Shown: piece after piece, positions 1 to 10,106 of the stretch
How the letters are laid out: every line of letters begins with the position of its first letter
How positions within the stretch are numbered: position 1 is the stretch's first letter
Origin: Lachnospiraceae bacterium
GTDB lineage: Bacteria; Bacillota; Clostridia; Lachnospirales; Lachnospiraceae
Reading direction: 5' to 3'
Length of the DNA stretch: 64,000 nt
NCBI GenBank assembly: GCA_016284315.1
Contig: JAEEOO010000049.1
Span: 1-64,000 of the forward strand
Program-made: the position numbers and the translations under genes
The notes under the pieces: generated by a model
Told to the model about the DNA's origin: nothing
The model's database searches: none
The model's input: the letters and a program-made list of their open reading frames with translations, nothing else

Positions 1-563
1 TGCCATCCAAAAGCGACACCGGTAGGAACGGGCACAGTCTTAGGGACTGCATAGCCTGCTTCTCTTGTGTAGCTTACGCTCTTTCTATCAGCCGCCATAG
101 TACCGTTATCTACAGTACCTGCAAGATTACTTGTGATGTACATGTTATTGTTAGCATGCAGGGTAAAGTTGTAGTATACGGGTGCGGGGATAGCGGGTGC
201 AGCATCGCCGCCTCCGCATGTATGTCGCTCATACATGTTAGCACCGCATATATTACAGTGCCATTGCTTGTTATGCACTCCGTTTATATCTACATGATAC
301 CGGTAACCGCATATCGAACAGGTTGTATCGTTTGACATTTCCTTCCAGCTATGACCTTTGCATCCTGATTTCGTCGCTTCATCATACCAACACGATTCTC
401 TCTGGCTGCTCAATCTATGCCCCAATACGCTAACGCATCCGCAACCTGGGACGTTACATCCACCACATCCTGCAAAAGCGTTGGCAGATAATCCTGTAAA
501 GCCTATGGTAAATACTGTTGCCATCACCATAAAAGCTTTCATCAATAATCCTCTTAGATTCAT
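1..563 (-). CDS. Secreted Cys/His-rich protein with InlB-like repeat region; 3' end runs off the window
   Basis: Absent from the ORF track because it is open to the edge. My translation: MNLRGLLMKAFMVMATVFTIGFTGLSANAFAGCGGCNVPGCGC...CSICGYRYHVDINGVHNKQWHCNICGANMYERHTCGGG...; signal peptide; AAAGGA upstream of ATG. Confidence 0.75.
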   Translation of the reverse strand, partial: MNLRGLLMKAFMVMATVFTIGFTGLSANAFAGCGGCNVPGCGCVSVLGHRLSSQRESCWYDEATKSGCKGHSWKEMSNDTTCSICGYRYHVDINGVHNKQWHCNICGANMYERHTCGGGDAAPAIPAPVYYNFTLHANNNMYITSNLAGTVDNGTMAADRKSVSYTREAGYAVPKTVPVPTGVAFGW

Positions 564-646
564 TTGTGTAATCCTTTCAATAATTCTTCTATATCTATTA
601 TGTGACTTATTTTTGAAAAACACTTCGGTTTTGGGCAAAAAATAAA

Positions 647-668
647 ACAGCCGACTTTCATCGACTGT
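647..668 (-). terminator. Intrinsic terminator downstream of the 691-1902 lipoprotein gene
   Basis: Minus strand ACAGTCGA-tgaaag-TCGGCTGT followed by TTTTATTTTTT. Confidence 0.7.
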
Positions 669-690
669 TTTTGATAAATCTTTTCAGTTA

Positions 691-1902
691 TCACTCCCAA
701 ATGAATTTACCGATTGGATTGAGATTGTCATCGCAGATAGCTACTGTCCATATATTGCCCATCTTTGTATTGTCATAGGCAAGACACATAACCAATCCTC
801 TGTACTGATTTCTGAGAGCCTCAAGTCGAGAGGCACTTTGAGCTTTTTCCTCTGCCGTCAAAGGTATATGATCACAGATTATAAAAGAATACCAATCCAT
901 GTCATACCAAGTTTCTTTCTCATATCCACCTGTATTACTTGATGAGCCGTTTCCGGAATCGGCTGATGAAGTGTCTGCTGGGGTTGTCTGTGCTACTTCT
1001 GCTTTTGCGTTTGTATCATTCGCATTAGCCATTCTTCCCTCGCTCTTTCCGCAATTAACGTAATGGTTATAAAGAGCTTCTGCACTATTACCGAGTGCGT
1101 TTACTACATCAGGATACTGACTTGCATAAAAGCTTGCGTCGAACCAGTCGGGGATATCAACCTTTGCGGCAGGCTTTGTCTCTTCCTTGCTCTCAGCCTT
1201 ATCGCCGGCCTTTTCATCAGTATTATCAGCCTTTTCATCAGACTTTTCTTCGGCCTTTGCCTCTTCTGCCTGAGCTTCTACCTCTGCAGCATCCTCGTTG
1301 ATACCGATAGACTCAACCTCTTTTGCTTCTTTACCGTCTCCTTCAGCTACATATGCCTTGATATATCCCTTGAATTCCTCGTTTGAAAGGCTTTCAAGAT
1401 ACTGCTTGGCACTGCCTAAAAATACAGTGAGCTCCTCGCCCTTTGCGTCAGGATAGTTATAAGCTACGGTCACCTTGATCTCGTCTGCCTTTTCAAGGTA
1501 TCCTGCTTCCTTAGCATCTGATAATACGGATACGGCTGCATCCTCGATGGAAAGTCCTTCAAAATCCTTGTATCCAAAGAGGGTCTCAGCGTCCTTGTTG
1601 TCAAAATACCAGAAAGTGATAGTCCTCTCATCGCCTACATAAAGAGTAAGCTCGGGATTGATAGAGATATTGAGGGAGAGAGCATATTCTTCAGGGACTT
1701 CGCCTTCAGATAAAAGACCTGCAAACTTGGTCTCCTCTTCTTCTGTCTCTGCCTCTGCATCAACTTCTACCGTCTCTTCAACTTCTGCAGCTACAACTGC
1801 CTCATTAACGTCTGCCTGCGCAGATCCTTCCTTCGCCCCGCATGCCGCAAGACTGACTGCCATACATCCTGCTAAGAGGATTGAAATAAGCTTTTTCTTC
1901 AT
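691..1902 (-). CDS. Lipoprotein with acidic low-complexity linker and a WFDASFYASQYPDVVNALG...LYNHYVNCGKSEGR module
   Basis: Lipobox LAAC; long ORF. Confidence 0.8.
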   Translation of the reverse strand: MKKKLISILLAGCMAVSLAACGAKEGSAQADVNEAVVAAEVEETVEVDAEAETEEEETKFAGLLSEGEVPEEYALSLNISINPELTLYVGDERTITFWYFDNKDAETLFGYKDFEGLSIEDAAVSVLSDAKEAGYLEKADEIKVTVAYNYPDAKGEELTVFLGSAKQYLESLSNEEFKGYIKAYVAEGDGKEAKEVESIGINEDAAEVEAQAEEAKAEEKSDEKADNTDEKAGDKAESKEETKPAAKVDIPDWFDASFYASQYPDVVNALGNSAEALYNHYVNCGKSEGRMANANDTNAKAEVAQTTPADTSSADSGNGSSSNTGGYEKETWYDMDWYSFIICDHIPLTAEEKAQSASRLEALRNQYRGLVMCLAYDNTKMGNIWTVAICDDNLNPIGKFIWE

Positions 1903-2337
1903 TTCTTTTGTCTCCTTTAATCTACTTTAAATTTAAGTCCAGGAGCTAAAGATCGCTCCCGTTATCTTGTTACAGTTATATTATGTGATTTTTTTCTAAG
2001 AAAACTTTGCTGAGAAGCATATTTTGGCGGAGCAAAGCGGAGCGGGTGAGCTTACCTTGAATTTCTGAATTTCACAAAAAAAAGCGCAGACTATAGCCTG
2101 TGCTTTAATACCAGATGATCGCAGCTCATAGCGACTATCTTTATATGTATCTTCTGCCGCTTGTGGTAATCATTCCCTATGTTTGCAACTGGCTGACATT
2201 TTACAGTCCCTGTAGCTTTGCGTCACAGGCTTTCGCCTGCTTTGCCAAGTATTTATTTTCAACAAACGTAATTAATATAAACCCGGGGGTAACCCCCAAG
2301 TCAAGGGGTAAATTTCAATATCTTTACAGTCAGATAA

Positions 2338-2763
2338 TCAGATAATCATAGCCAGGATCACAAAAAACATTGATTCGCCTATATATATAGAGGGTATCAG
2401 AGCTGCTTTTTCTTTGCAGTTTCCTTTTCTGTTTATATTCTTTTTAAATGCCTGGATAATCGCAAACACTATGTAGCAAAGGAGCATACTGGATATCGAA
2501 TAGAGCAGATAGTTCCACACGTCTATCTTGTACGCCGTCCGCGGTTTATATGTAACGCATATCTGGTAAGCCACTATAAGCCCCATGATATCGAATGCAA
2601 ACATATCCGACAATCCATCTGTCAGTGAAAATATCAGCTGTATACCGATAAATATGCCTATGCCCAGAAGATTGAGGTTTGACCATTTGACATTTCCAAA
2701 GCAGAAAAGGATGACCATTGAAATGACCACCGGGGACGGAGTCAAGTGGACATAAGTGACCAC
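2338..2763 (-). pseudogene. Probable 5'-truncated membrane protein whose apparent N-terminus is encoded by REP elements
   Basis: First residues MVTYVHLTPSPVVIS translate the 29-bp repeats; the remainder is hydrophobic. Confidence 0.5.
2724..2752 (-). repeat. REP-like 29-bp palindrome A1
   Basis: TGACCACCGGGGACGGAGTCAAGTGGACA (inverse orientation). Confidence 0.9.
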
Positions 2764-2785
2764 CTAACCCCGTCCCTAGTGGACA
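2757..2785 (+). repeat. REP-like 29-bp palindrome A2
   Basis: TGACCACCTAACCCCGTCCCTAGTGGACA; 4 nt (TAAG) after A1. Confidence 0.9.
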
Positions 2786-2805
2786 CCCGGTGAAAAAAAT
2801 AATTC

Positions 2806-2835
2806 TTGACAATAAACCAAATTTGAATATATAAT
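2806..2835 (+). promoter_or_regulatory. Consensus sigma-A promoter for the RAYT gene
   Basis: TTGACA - 18 bp - TATAAT, then AAAGGAG before ATG at 2888. Confidence 0.85.
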
Positions 2836-2887
2836 CCAAAATGTTTTTCTAGAAAATCTAAATATTTTATCTAAAAGGAGTAGTTAT

Positions 2888-3667
2888 ATGCCTCGAAAGC
2901 CTAGAACTTTCAGTTCTACGGGCATATATCACATCATACTTCGTTCTGTTAATCAACGTATCATCTTTGAAGAAGATTCCGATTATCATAAGTTTTTATT
3001 TGTTCTAAGAGAATGTACGAAAAAATATGATGTTTTGGTATATGCCTATTGTTTGATGGATAATCATGTTCATCTTTTAATGAAAATACCACCCGACAAC
3101 ATGTCCGCTTTTTTCCAAAGCCTGGGAACAAGATTTGTCCGATGGTACAACAATAAATACATGCGCATTGGTCATCTGTTTCAAGATCGTTATTATAGTG
3201 TTGCTATCGAAGATGATAGAGCATTTCTTTCGGTTATCGCCTACATTCACAACAATCCCATAAAAGCGAATATTTGCAGTTTCTGTTCACAATACCGTTG
3301 GAGTAGTTTCAACGCCTATTATGGAGAAAATACGTCATTTATTGACGTTTCTTTGGCGTATAATATCGCAGGTTCTAAGGCAGCCTTGATTCAGTTTTTC
3401 GCAAAAGAACCCATTAATTCTGAAAATGAGTTGTTTTCCGATGACCACCGTGATTCGCAACATTTTTTGACAGATGAGAGAGCCATTAGAGTATTTAAAT
3501 CTTTGACGCATCTCTCATCATTATCCGATACAAAAGATCTTTCCAAAAAACAAAGGGATACATTCATTAGACAACTAAAAGATGAACACATGACAATAAA
3601 ACAGATTTCAAGATTAATGGATGTGAGTGAAAAAACCGTACGAAGAGCATGTCAATTGACCACCTAA
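2888..3667 (+). CDS. REP-associated tyrosine transposase (Y1/HUH, IS200-like family)
   Basis: HUH motif MDNHVHLLMK, catalytic-Tyr region YIHNNPIKAN, C-terminal HTH MTIKQISRLMDVSEKTVRRA. Confidence 0.92.
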   Translation: MPRKPRTFSSTGIYHIILRSVNQRIIFEEDSDYHKFLFVLRECTKKYDVLVYAYCLMDNHVHLLMKIPPDNMSAFFQSLGTRFVRWYNNKYMRIGHLFQDRYYSVAIEDDRAFLSVIAYIHNNPIKANICSFCSQYRWSSFNAYYGENTSFIDVSLAYNIAGSKAALIQFFAKEPINSENELFSDDHRDSQHFLTDERAIRVFKSLTHLSSLSDTKDLSKKQRDTFIRQLKDEHMTIKQISRLMDVSEKTVRRACQLTT

Positions 3668-3685
3668 CCCCGTCCCTAGTGGTCA
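3657..3685 (+). repeat. REP-like 29-bp palindrome B1
   Basis: TGACCACCTAACCCCGTCCCTAGTGGTCA; contains the RAYT stop codon TAA. Confidence 0.92.
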
Positions 3686-3689
3686 AAAA

Positions 3690-3718
3690 TGACCACCTAA
3701 CCCCGTCCCCAGGGGCCA
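3690..3718 (+). repeat. REP-like 29-bp palindrome B2
   Basis: TGACCACCTAACCCCGTCCCCAGGGGCCA; 4-nt AAAA spacer after B1. Confidence 0.92.
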
Positions 3719-5874
3719 TTGTATTCAAGGACGACTTGGCGGACTTCTTCTTCGGCTTCGATGAAGACTTCGACGCACTTGGGATCGAAGTGGGTGCCTG
3801 CATCATGGCGCAGGATATCAAAAGCCTGGTCCACGGTCATGGCAGGCTTGTAGACACGCTTTGATGTAAGTGCATCAAAAACATCCGCCACCGCCATGAT
3901 CCTGGCAGAAAGCGGAATAGCCTCTCCCTTGAGGTTTTCGGGGTATCCCGTTCCGTCCCATTTTTCATGGTGGTATGCCGCCATGTTTCGAGCCTCTTTA
4001 AGATAACTTTCTCCCTGGACGGTGCTGATGGCGGTATCCATGATCTTCTTACCCGCAAGAGCATGAGTTTTCATGATCTCATACTCTTCCTTCGTAAGCT
4101 TTCCGGGTTTATTCAAAATGGTATCCGAGATGTTTATCTTACCAACATCATGAAGGGGCGCAGAAGTCTCAACTTCCGCCATATATTTCTCGGTAAGGAT
4201 ATCCAAATAGTATCCCTTCTTCTTTAATCCATCCAAAATAATACGAACATAAGCCGCAGTCTTCTGAACGTGAGCTCCCGTATCCGAATCGCGGTTCTCA
4301 ACCATATTTGCCATGGTCAGGATAAGACCGCTTTGCATCTGGGAAACTTCTATTGCGTATCTCCTTATATCCCTGACCTGATTTGCGGTATCGGAAGTCA
4401 TCTTACAGAGAGCCTTGTAAAGGTCTTCCACCTCATCATCGGTTCTGATATCAAGGTCCTTGATCTCCTTTACATGTTTATCCATGGAAGCCTGGTCCGT
4501 ACCGTCTTTCAGAAAGCTCTCGGTGCATGCAGCCATGGAACTGATGGGATAAACCATGGCCATTTTTGAAACCCTGAGGCCAAGGCTCATGATTATAAGT
4601 GAAAATCCCGAGAAAGCAAGAGCCGCTTTAACAAGATAATCCTTGATGTAACCGGACAAAAATGTGATGCTTACATCTGCTCCCGCATAAGCAACGCACT
4701 TATTCTCGGAATTGTAGATAGGTGCATAATTTGTCAGAAAATAACCATAGGTGCTTTGTACTTTTATAGTATCAATTCTTTCGCCGTTTAAAAGTGCCGG
4801 TACATACTGTAAAAAATCCTCGTCAAATGGAATGACCATTCCATGCTCATTTTTAAGATCAACATTTGAGTCTGTATCAAAGACAAGATGGCATCCGTCT
4901 TCTTTTACCTGATATACGTACAGATATTGAAGTCCGTATGTTGATTCATGATAGTCTTTCAAAAGGTTATAAGTTTCTTCATAACCTTCTGCTTCATAAC
5001 CCTTTTCCAGGTACTCTTCGATTCTGTCTCCATCAACCACTTTTGCCGCAAACTCCGACGAATTGACAACAAAGGCGGTATAATTCTTGTAAATCTCCTC
5101 AACATACATCTTTACACTGAGAAGACCCATGATAAAAGTAAGGATTATGGCGGCGCCGCCGATAAGAAAAGCAAATCTGGATTCCAGTCTTTTAGGATGC
5201 CCACTATCCCTTTTTGAAAGGTCTCTGATCTGCTTCTCACTAAGAGGTTTCTGCATCCACTTGGCGAGCATAAAATCATTTTTTACCTTTTCAGGGATCA
5301 ATTTGTAGATCAGCCAGGCCGCAAAAGCACAGACGGCCTTATCAAGAATATTCAATCCGAAATCCATCAAAACAAAGACAAAAACCTTTGACAAGCCAAC
5401 CTTTTCCGCCAAATTGGCTGCGTAGATCTCCATCTCGCTGTATTGGGGCTTTCCAAGTACAAGAAGCTGGATAAGTCCGCCCATTACTCCGCCTACTATG
5501 CCGGAGCCGATAATAACCAGCACCATACCGCTGAATTTCTTTAGCATCCCTTTATAGTTGCAAACAGCGACAATAAGTCCAATAACCGCATTCAAAACCG
5601 CATAGTATACTGCATATTGATTAAAAGGGGTAAATAGAACATTGGAAATAACTCCGGTCATGACACCGGGAAAAACACCGCCAAGGATAGCGGCCAGCAT
5701 AGTTCCTATTGTATCAAGATAAACTGGAAAACCCGAGATGGTAACGACATACGAAAGGATAACATTGATGGCAACACCGAAAGCCACCAGCAGAACTGTT
5801 TTCATCCGATTTTTTTCAAAACTTTTGAGCACTTTCTTCACCGCAAAATACCTCCGGTAAAACACCTTTCGCAT
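3697..5874 (-). CDS. Multi-TM sensor protein with C-terminal HD-GYP phosphodiesterase domain
   Basis: HDVGKI, HHEKWDGTGYP, GTHFDPKCVE motifs; N-terminal TM helices. Confidence 0.9.
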   Translation of the reverse strand: MRKVFYRRYFAVKKVLKSFEKNRMKTVLLVAFGVAINVILSYVVTISGFPVYLDTIGTMLAAILGGVFPGVMTGVISNVLFTPFNQYAVYYAVLNAVIGLIVAVCNYKGMLKKFSGMVLVIIGSGIVGGVMGGLIQLLVLGKPQYSEMEIYAANLAEKVGLSKVFVFVLMDFGLNILDKAVCAFAAWLIYKLIPEKVKNDFMLAKWMQKPLSEKQIRDLSKRDSGHPKRLESRFAFLIGGAAIILTFIMGLLSVKMYVEEIYKNYTAFVVNSSEFAAKVVDGDRIEEYLEKGYEAEGYEETYNLLKDYHESTYGLQYLYVYQVKEDGCHLVFDTDSNVDLKNEHGMVIPFDEDFLQYVPALLNGERIDTIKVQSTYGYFLTNYAPIYNSENKCVAYAGADVSITFLSGYIKDYLVKAALAFSGFSLIIMSLGLRVSKMAMVYPISSMAACTESFLKDGTDQASMDKHVKEIKDLDIRTDDEVEDLYKALCKMTSDTANQVRDIRRYAIEVSQMQSGLILTMANMVENRDSDTGAHVQKTAAYVRIILDGLKKKGYYLDILTEKYMAEVETSAPLHDVGKINISDTILNKPGKLTKEEYEIMKTHALAGKKIMDTAISTVQGESYLKEARNMAAYHHEKWDGTGYPENLKGEAIPLSARIMAVADVFDALTSKRVYKPAMTVDQAFDILRHDAGTHFDPKCVEVFIEAEEEVRQVVLEYNGPWGRG

Positions 5875-6046
5875 TTCATGACAAATAACGGTAGTTCATA
5901 AGTAAGTCTTATAGAAGATTATATCACAGAAGAACGCTCAAACCAAAAAATAATTGAAATTACGCGAAATATTTAATACAATAAGAAAAAAGCATTAAAA
6001 GTACTAAAAGTCTGAAATATCTGAACAAATTACGGAGGTCGCTAAG

Positions 6047-6517
6047 ATGAAAATAAGACGTGCTTCTGAAAAGGATATCGAAAAGATTTTAAGCCTTTTA
6101 TCACAAGTTCTTGAGATTCATGCCAAAATAAGACCTGATATTTTTGTATCCGGTACCACCAAATACACAAGAGCAGAACTTTTGGATTTGTTCTGTGACG
6201 ATCAAAAACCTGTTTTTGTTGCCGTTGATGACGAGGACACTGTCCTTGGCTATGCTTTTTGTGCAATTAAGCATCAGCCATTCTCAACAAACATGATCCC
6301 TTTTAAGACCCTCTTTATCGATGATCTTTGCGTTGATGAGCAAAGCCGCGGAAATCATGTGGGACGTTTTTTATTTGACTATGTAAGAGACTATGCAAAA
6401 AACCTGGGCTGTTACGAAGTCACCTTAAATGTCTGGGAAGGCAACACACCAGCTCAGGCCTTCTATGATAAACTTGGATTCAAGCCTAAGGAAACCCAGA
6501 TGGAATTTATTCTGTAA
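6047..6517 (+). CDS. GNAT family N-acetyltransferase
   Basis: DDLCVDEQSRGNHVGRFLFDYV...FYDKLGFKPKE. Confidence 0.9.
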   Translation: MKIRRASEKDIEKILSLLSQVLEIHAKIRPDIFVSGTTKYTRAELLDLFCDDQKPVFVAVDDEDTVLGYAFCAIKHQPFSTNMIPFKTLFIDDLCVDEQSRGNHVGRFLFDYVRDYAKNLGCYEVTLNVWEGNTPAQAFYDKLGFKPKETQMEFIL

Positions 6518-6555
6518 AACAAACTGTTACAGCACTCGCGTTATACGCATCAAAA

Positions 6556-6585
6556 AAGCCCTGCTTTTGTTACAAAGCGGGGCTT
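6556..6585 (-). terminator. Terminator of trpS
   Basis: AAGCCCCGCTTT...AAAGCAGGGCTT followed by T-run on minus strand. Confidence 0.8.
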
Positions 6586-6607
6586 AAATATTGTCTTTAA
6601 CCCGGTC

Positions 6608-7609
6608 TTAAATCTGATAAAAACCAACTTTCTTATAAACTTTGCGGAGAGTCTTGTTTGCGATATAAGCAGCCTTCTCCGCTCCTTTTTTGTACACTTC
6701 GTCGAGGTATGCCTTGTCGGCGATAAGACGGTTTGCCTCTTCTCTGATGGGAGTAAGAGCCTCAACAACGGCATCTCCTACAGCGGGCTTAAATACGCCG
6801 TATCCCTGGCCTTCGAACTCTTTCTCAATCTCGTCGTAGCTCTTGCCGGTAATAGTAGCGTAGATGTTCATAAGGTTAGCTACTCCGGGCTTGTTCTCTT
6901 TATCGAAATGTACACATCTTTCCATATCGGAGTCGGTTACGGCACGCTTGAACTTACGGCGGATATCATCAGGGCTGTCCATAAGGAATACACAACCGTT
7001 AGGATCTGACTTTGACATCTTGCTTCCGGGAGTATTAAGTCCGTAGATACGAGCGCCCACCTTGCTGATATAGGGCTCGGGAATACGGAATACATCCCCG
7101 TAGATGTTGTTGAATCTCTCGGCGATATTTCTGCAAAGCTCAACATGCTGCTTCTGGTCCTCACCAACGGGTACGTAGTGAGGCTGGTAAAGAAGGATGT
7201 CCGCTGCCATAAGAGAAGGATATGTAAAGAGTCCTGCATTGATATTATCCTTATGCTTCTCGGACTTATCCTTGAACTGCGTCATACGGCTGAGCTCACC
7301 GAACATAGTATAGCAGTCGAGAACCCATCCGAGCTGTGCGTGAGCAGGTACATGGGACTGAAGGAAAAGGGTATTCTTTTCGGGATCAAGTCCACAGGCA
7401 ATATAAAGAGCAAGCATCTCTATCGAGCGTTTTCTAAGCTCCTTGGGATCTTGTCTTACGGTAATTGTATGTAAGTCTGCCATAAAGTAATAGCAGTCAA
7501 ATTCATTAACACGATCGGCCCAGTTTTTAATCGCTCCAAGATAATTTCCAAGATGAAGGTCTCCGCTTGGCTGGATTCCTGAGAGCATGATCTTCTTTTC
7601 TGTTTCCAT
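6608..7609 (-). CDS. trpS: Tryptophanyl-tRNA synthetase
   Basis: SGIQPSGDLHLGNYLGA and KMSKS motifs. Confidence 0.97.
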   Translation of the reverse strand: METEKKIMLSGIQPSGDLHLGNYLGAIKNWADRVNEFDCYYFMADLHTITVRQDPKELRKRSIEMLALYIACGLDPEKNTLFLQSHVPAHAQLGWVLDCYTMFGELSRMTQFKDKSEKHKDNINAGLFTYPSLMAADILLYQPHYVPVGEDQKQHVELCRNIAERFNNIYGDVFRIPEPYISKVGARIYGLNTPGSKMSKSDPNGCVFLMDSPDDIRRKFKRAVTDSDMERCVHFDKENKPGVANLMNIYATITGKSYDEIEKEFEGQGYGVFKPAVGDAVVEALTPIREEANRLIADKAYLDEVYKKGAEKAAYIANKTLRKVYKKVGFYQI

Positions 7610-7705
7610 CGTATTATTTCTCCTTCAAGTAAAACTATTTAACGAGCTAAAGCGCTCATTTCAAAAAGTATATCATATCTTCCCCGCGGAAAAAAGCCAT
7701 TTTTA

Positions 7706-8677
7706 CTACATTTTAGCTTGATGTACGACAACCTGGTTGAAGGGGATTTCGATACCTGCTTTGTCGAAACCTATTTTGATTTCACGATTAAGTAATCTTG
7801 CGGCTGAGAAGATATCTTTTTCGTTTACTTTTCCGATAACTTTAAGCTCTACACCGCTGTCGCCGAGGGCCTGAACTCCTAAATACTTGGGATCTTCAAG
7901 GAAAACGTCTGGATACTTTTCTTTGATGGCTGGAAGAAGCGTTTCAAATACTTCTTCAAGTTTTTCAATGTCCGTTCCGTAGGATACGCTTACAGCTGTA
8001 ACCGCAACGCTGTCGATAGCCGAGCGATTAAGGATATTTCTGAGGTCGGAGTTATTGATAAGTTTAATGTTTCCGCCCACATCTTTAATGGCAGTAGTTC
8101 GAATACCGATGCTTTCGACAGTTCCTCTGTATCCGCCGACCTCGATAATATCGCCTACATTAAACTGGTCTTCAAATACCAGGAATATGCCTGTTATAAG
8201 GTCTTCCACAAGGCTCTGGGCTCCAAAGCCTACAACAAGTGTTAAGATTCCGACGCTGGCAAAAATTGTGCTTACGTTCACTCCTATTGCTGCAAGGCAC
8301 CAGAAGAAGCCGACAATGAATGTGATGTAGCTGATAGCACTCTTTAAAAGCGTTAAAAAACTTTTTGCTTTTGAGCTCTTAGGTTTTAACCTGTCAGCAA
8401 TAAATACCACTATAGTTGAAATGGTCACCATCAGAAGAATAATGGCAATAATCTGGAAAAGCGTTGCAAAATCAAACTTAAAGGTCTTTGAAATTTTGCT
8501 TACATCGCCAAAGATTCTGCTCCAAGTGCCCTGAATGCTTTCTTTGACTTCAGCGGGAAGGAAGGGTATTATCGCGGGATTTGTGATTATCAGGAATAAA
8601 AAGAACGCAATAATCAGTCCCACAATTCTCCCTACATTAACGGGCTTTCTTTCCTTTTTCTTAATCTCTTCGCTCAT
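7706..8677 (-). CDS. MscS family mechanosensitive ion channel
   Basis: GFGAQSLVEDLITGIFLVFEDQFNVGDIIEVGGYRGTVESIGIRTT; RBS AAAGGAGG supports the MSEEIKK start. Confidence 0.93.
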   Translation of the reverse strand: MSEEIKKKERKPVNVGRIVGLIIAFFLFLIITNPAIIPFLPAEVKESIQGTWSRIFGDVSKISKTFKFDFATLFQIIAIILLMVTISTIVVFIADRLKPKSSKAKSFLTLLKSAISYITFIVGFFWCLAAIGVNVSTIFASVGILTLVVGFGAQSLVEDLITGIFLVFEDQFNVGDIIEVGGYRGTVESIGIRTTAIKDVGGNIKLINNSDLRNILNRSAIDSVAVTAVSVSYGTDIEKLEEVFETLLPAIKEKYPDVFLEDPKYLGVQALGDSGVELKVIGKVNEKDIFSAARLLNREIKIGFDKAGIEIPFNQVVVHQAKM

Positions 8678-8678
8678 A

Positions 8679-9953
8679 TCAATCCTCCTTTGGTGAGATT
8701 TTAATGATGGTCGAACTCGATCCATCTTCAAATCTGAATCCCCATATATTGTGATTGTTTATGTTTTGGAAATAGCGCACTAATTGTTTATCATGTGAGC
8801 CTGTAACTTCCAATGGTTTCAAGTAATAAATACCTTTTTCAAGGGTTGAATCTCTTACCTCAATTGCTCCACCGTTAGTTTCAATGGTAACACCGCTGTC
8901 TATCATGAGGCAGCTGGGACTGCCTTCACATTCAAGTCTTATACAAGGATTGGTATTGTTTTCAATGGCCAGATATCCATCACCTGTAATCGTAAGGCTT
9001 CCGCCGTACATAAAGCCCCAAGCAACAATTCCTTTTAGTTTATTCTCGCCCACGAGACGCAATTTGAAGCCGTTGCCCATTAGGTTAATGTTTAAATATT
9101 CGCCGGAATAATTGTCCAGCGTCAGCGTATTGGTGGCTTCGTTGTAATATGCACCCGGAATGGATTCATTGACAATTTTGGCTATCATCAAAGGTTGAGG
9201 GACACTACCATCTGCCAAATCCTGCGAGTTTCTGTATGCAACAAGTCCCGCACCTTCGAACCAGGTCATGGCTGGATATTTATCCCCCTGATTGAAATTG
9301 TACAAATCTTCCAAAACCGCATCCGGCATATAATAATAGTCCGATATTACTTCCCCGTTTTCCAAATGAAGCCCGGCATCATCTATCAGGAATTGTCTGA
9401 CTGATCTGTAAATGTAATCCGGTTCCTTGGATGAATATTCCATCATAACGTATTGCTCATCCAGGATACCGTAACCCGGCACGTATCCGTTAGGCTCGAG
9501 GTTCGTAAGAACAGGGAAAGCATCATCCGGGCCGTCGATAGGCGCCTTCTCTTCGTCTATGTCGGGTTCTATGCTATACACATCGGATACTTTCTCTTCA
9601 ATTGGTTCCTGAACCGGTATGTCTGTATTATCCTCAAGGGGCTCCGGATAGGCTATATCCATGTGATGATTGTCAAAAGAATCGTTAAATGGATCTTCTG
9701 CCAATAAATCATATCCGAAAGCATCTTTAACCATGATAACCGCAAGACAGACTGCCGCAGTCTGCATTATCTTGACGCCATGCCTCTGAATAAACTTCTT
9801 ACCGGATTTACTCTTTTTATTTATATGTTCTTTTTCCTTTGGCGGGACATACTCATGCCCTGTATCCGCACCCTCTTTTACAAAAGAAAACTCCTCGGAT
9901 AAACTGCCAAATTCATCATAGATTTGGGATTTTTTAGGATTTTCTTCAGCCAA
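8679..9953 (-). CDS. Hypothetical single-TM protein
   Basis: 424-aa ORF with one internal TM; overlaps the MscS RBS region. Confidence 0.75.
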   Translation of the reverse strand: MAEENPKKSQIYDEFGSLSEEFSFVKEGADTGHEYVPPKEKEHINKKSKSGKKFIQRHGVKIMQTAAVCLAVIMVKDAFGYDLLAEDPFNDSFDNHHMDIAYPEPLEDNTDIPVQEPIEEKVSDVYSIEPDIDEEKAPIDGPDDAFPVLTNLEPNGYVPGYGILDEQYVMMEYSSKEPDYIYRSVRQFLIDDAGLHLENGEVISDYYYMPDAVLEDLYNFNQGDKYPAMTWFEGAGLVAYRNSQDLADGSVPQPLMIAKIVNESIPGAYYNEATNTLTLDNYSGEYLNINLMGNGFKLRLVGENKLKGIVAWGFMYGGSLTITGDGYLAIENNTNPCIRLECEGSPSCLMIDSGVTIETNGGAIEVRDSTLEKGIYYLKPLEVTGSHDKQLVRYFQNINNHNIWGFRFEDGSSSTIIKISPKED

Positions 9954-10106
9954 CTTATCATTCCTTTAATCGTAATGCTCAGTTGAACGAGGGATAAGAT
10001 CTGCTCCCTCGTATATGCTACAAGAACTTTATATCATTATACCACAAATCTTGTTTGGAGTTAATCTTCAAAGATCATAAGTGCAACTTGTATCTGTATC
10101 AAAAAA

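Noticed and set aside
358-645. Plus-strand 95-aa ORF
   Set aside because: Antisense to the edge-truncated secreted protein gene (1-563 minus), which has signal peptide and RBS.
2115-2345. Plus-strand 76-aa ORF
   Set aside because: No recognisable domain or clear RBS; includes the G/C hairpin sequence; not supported.
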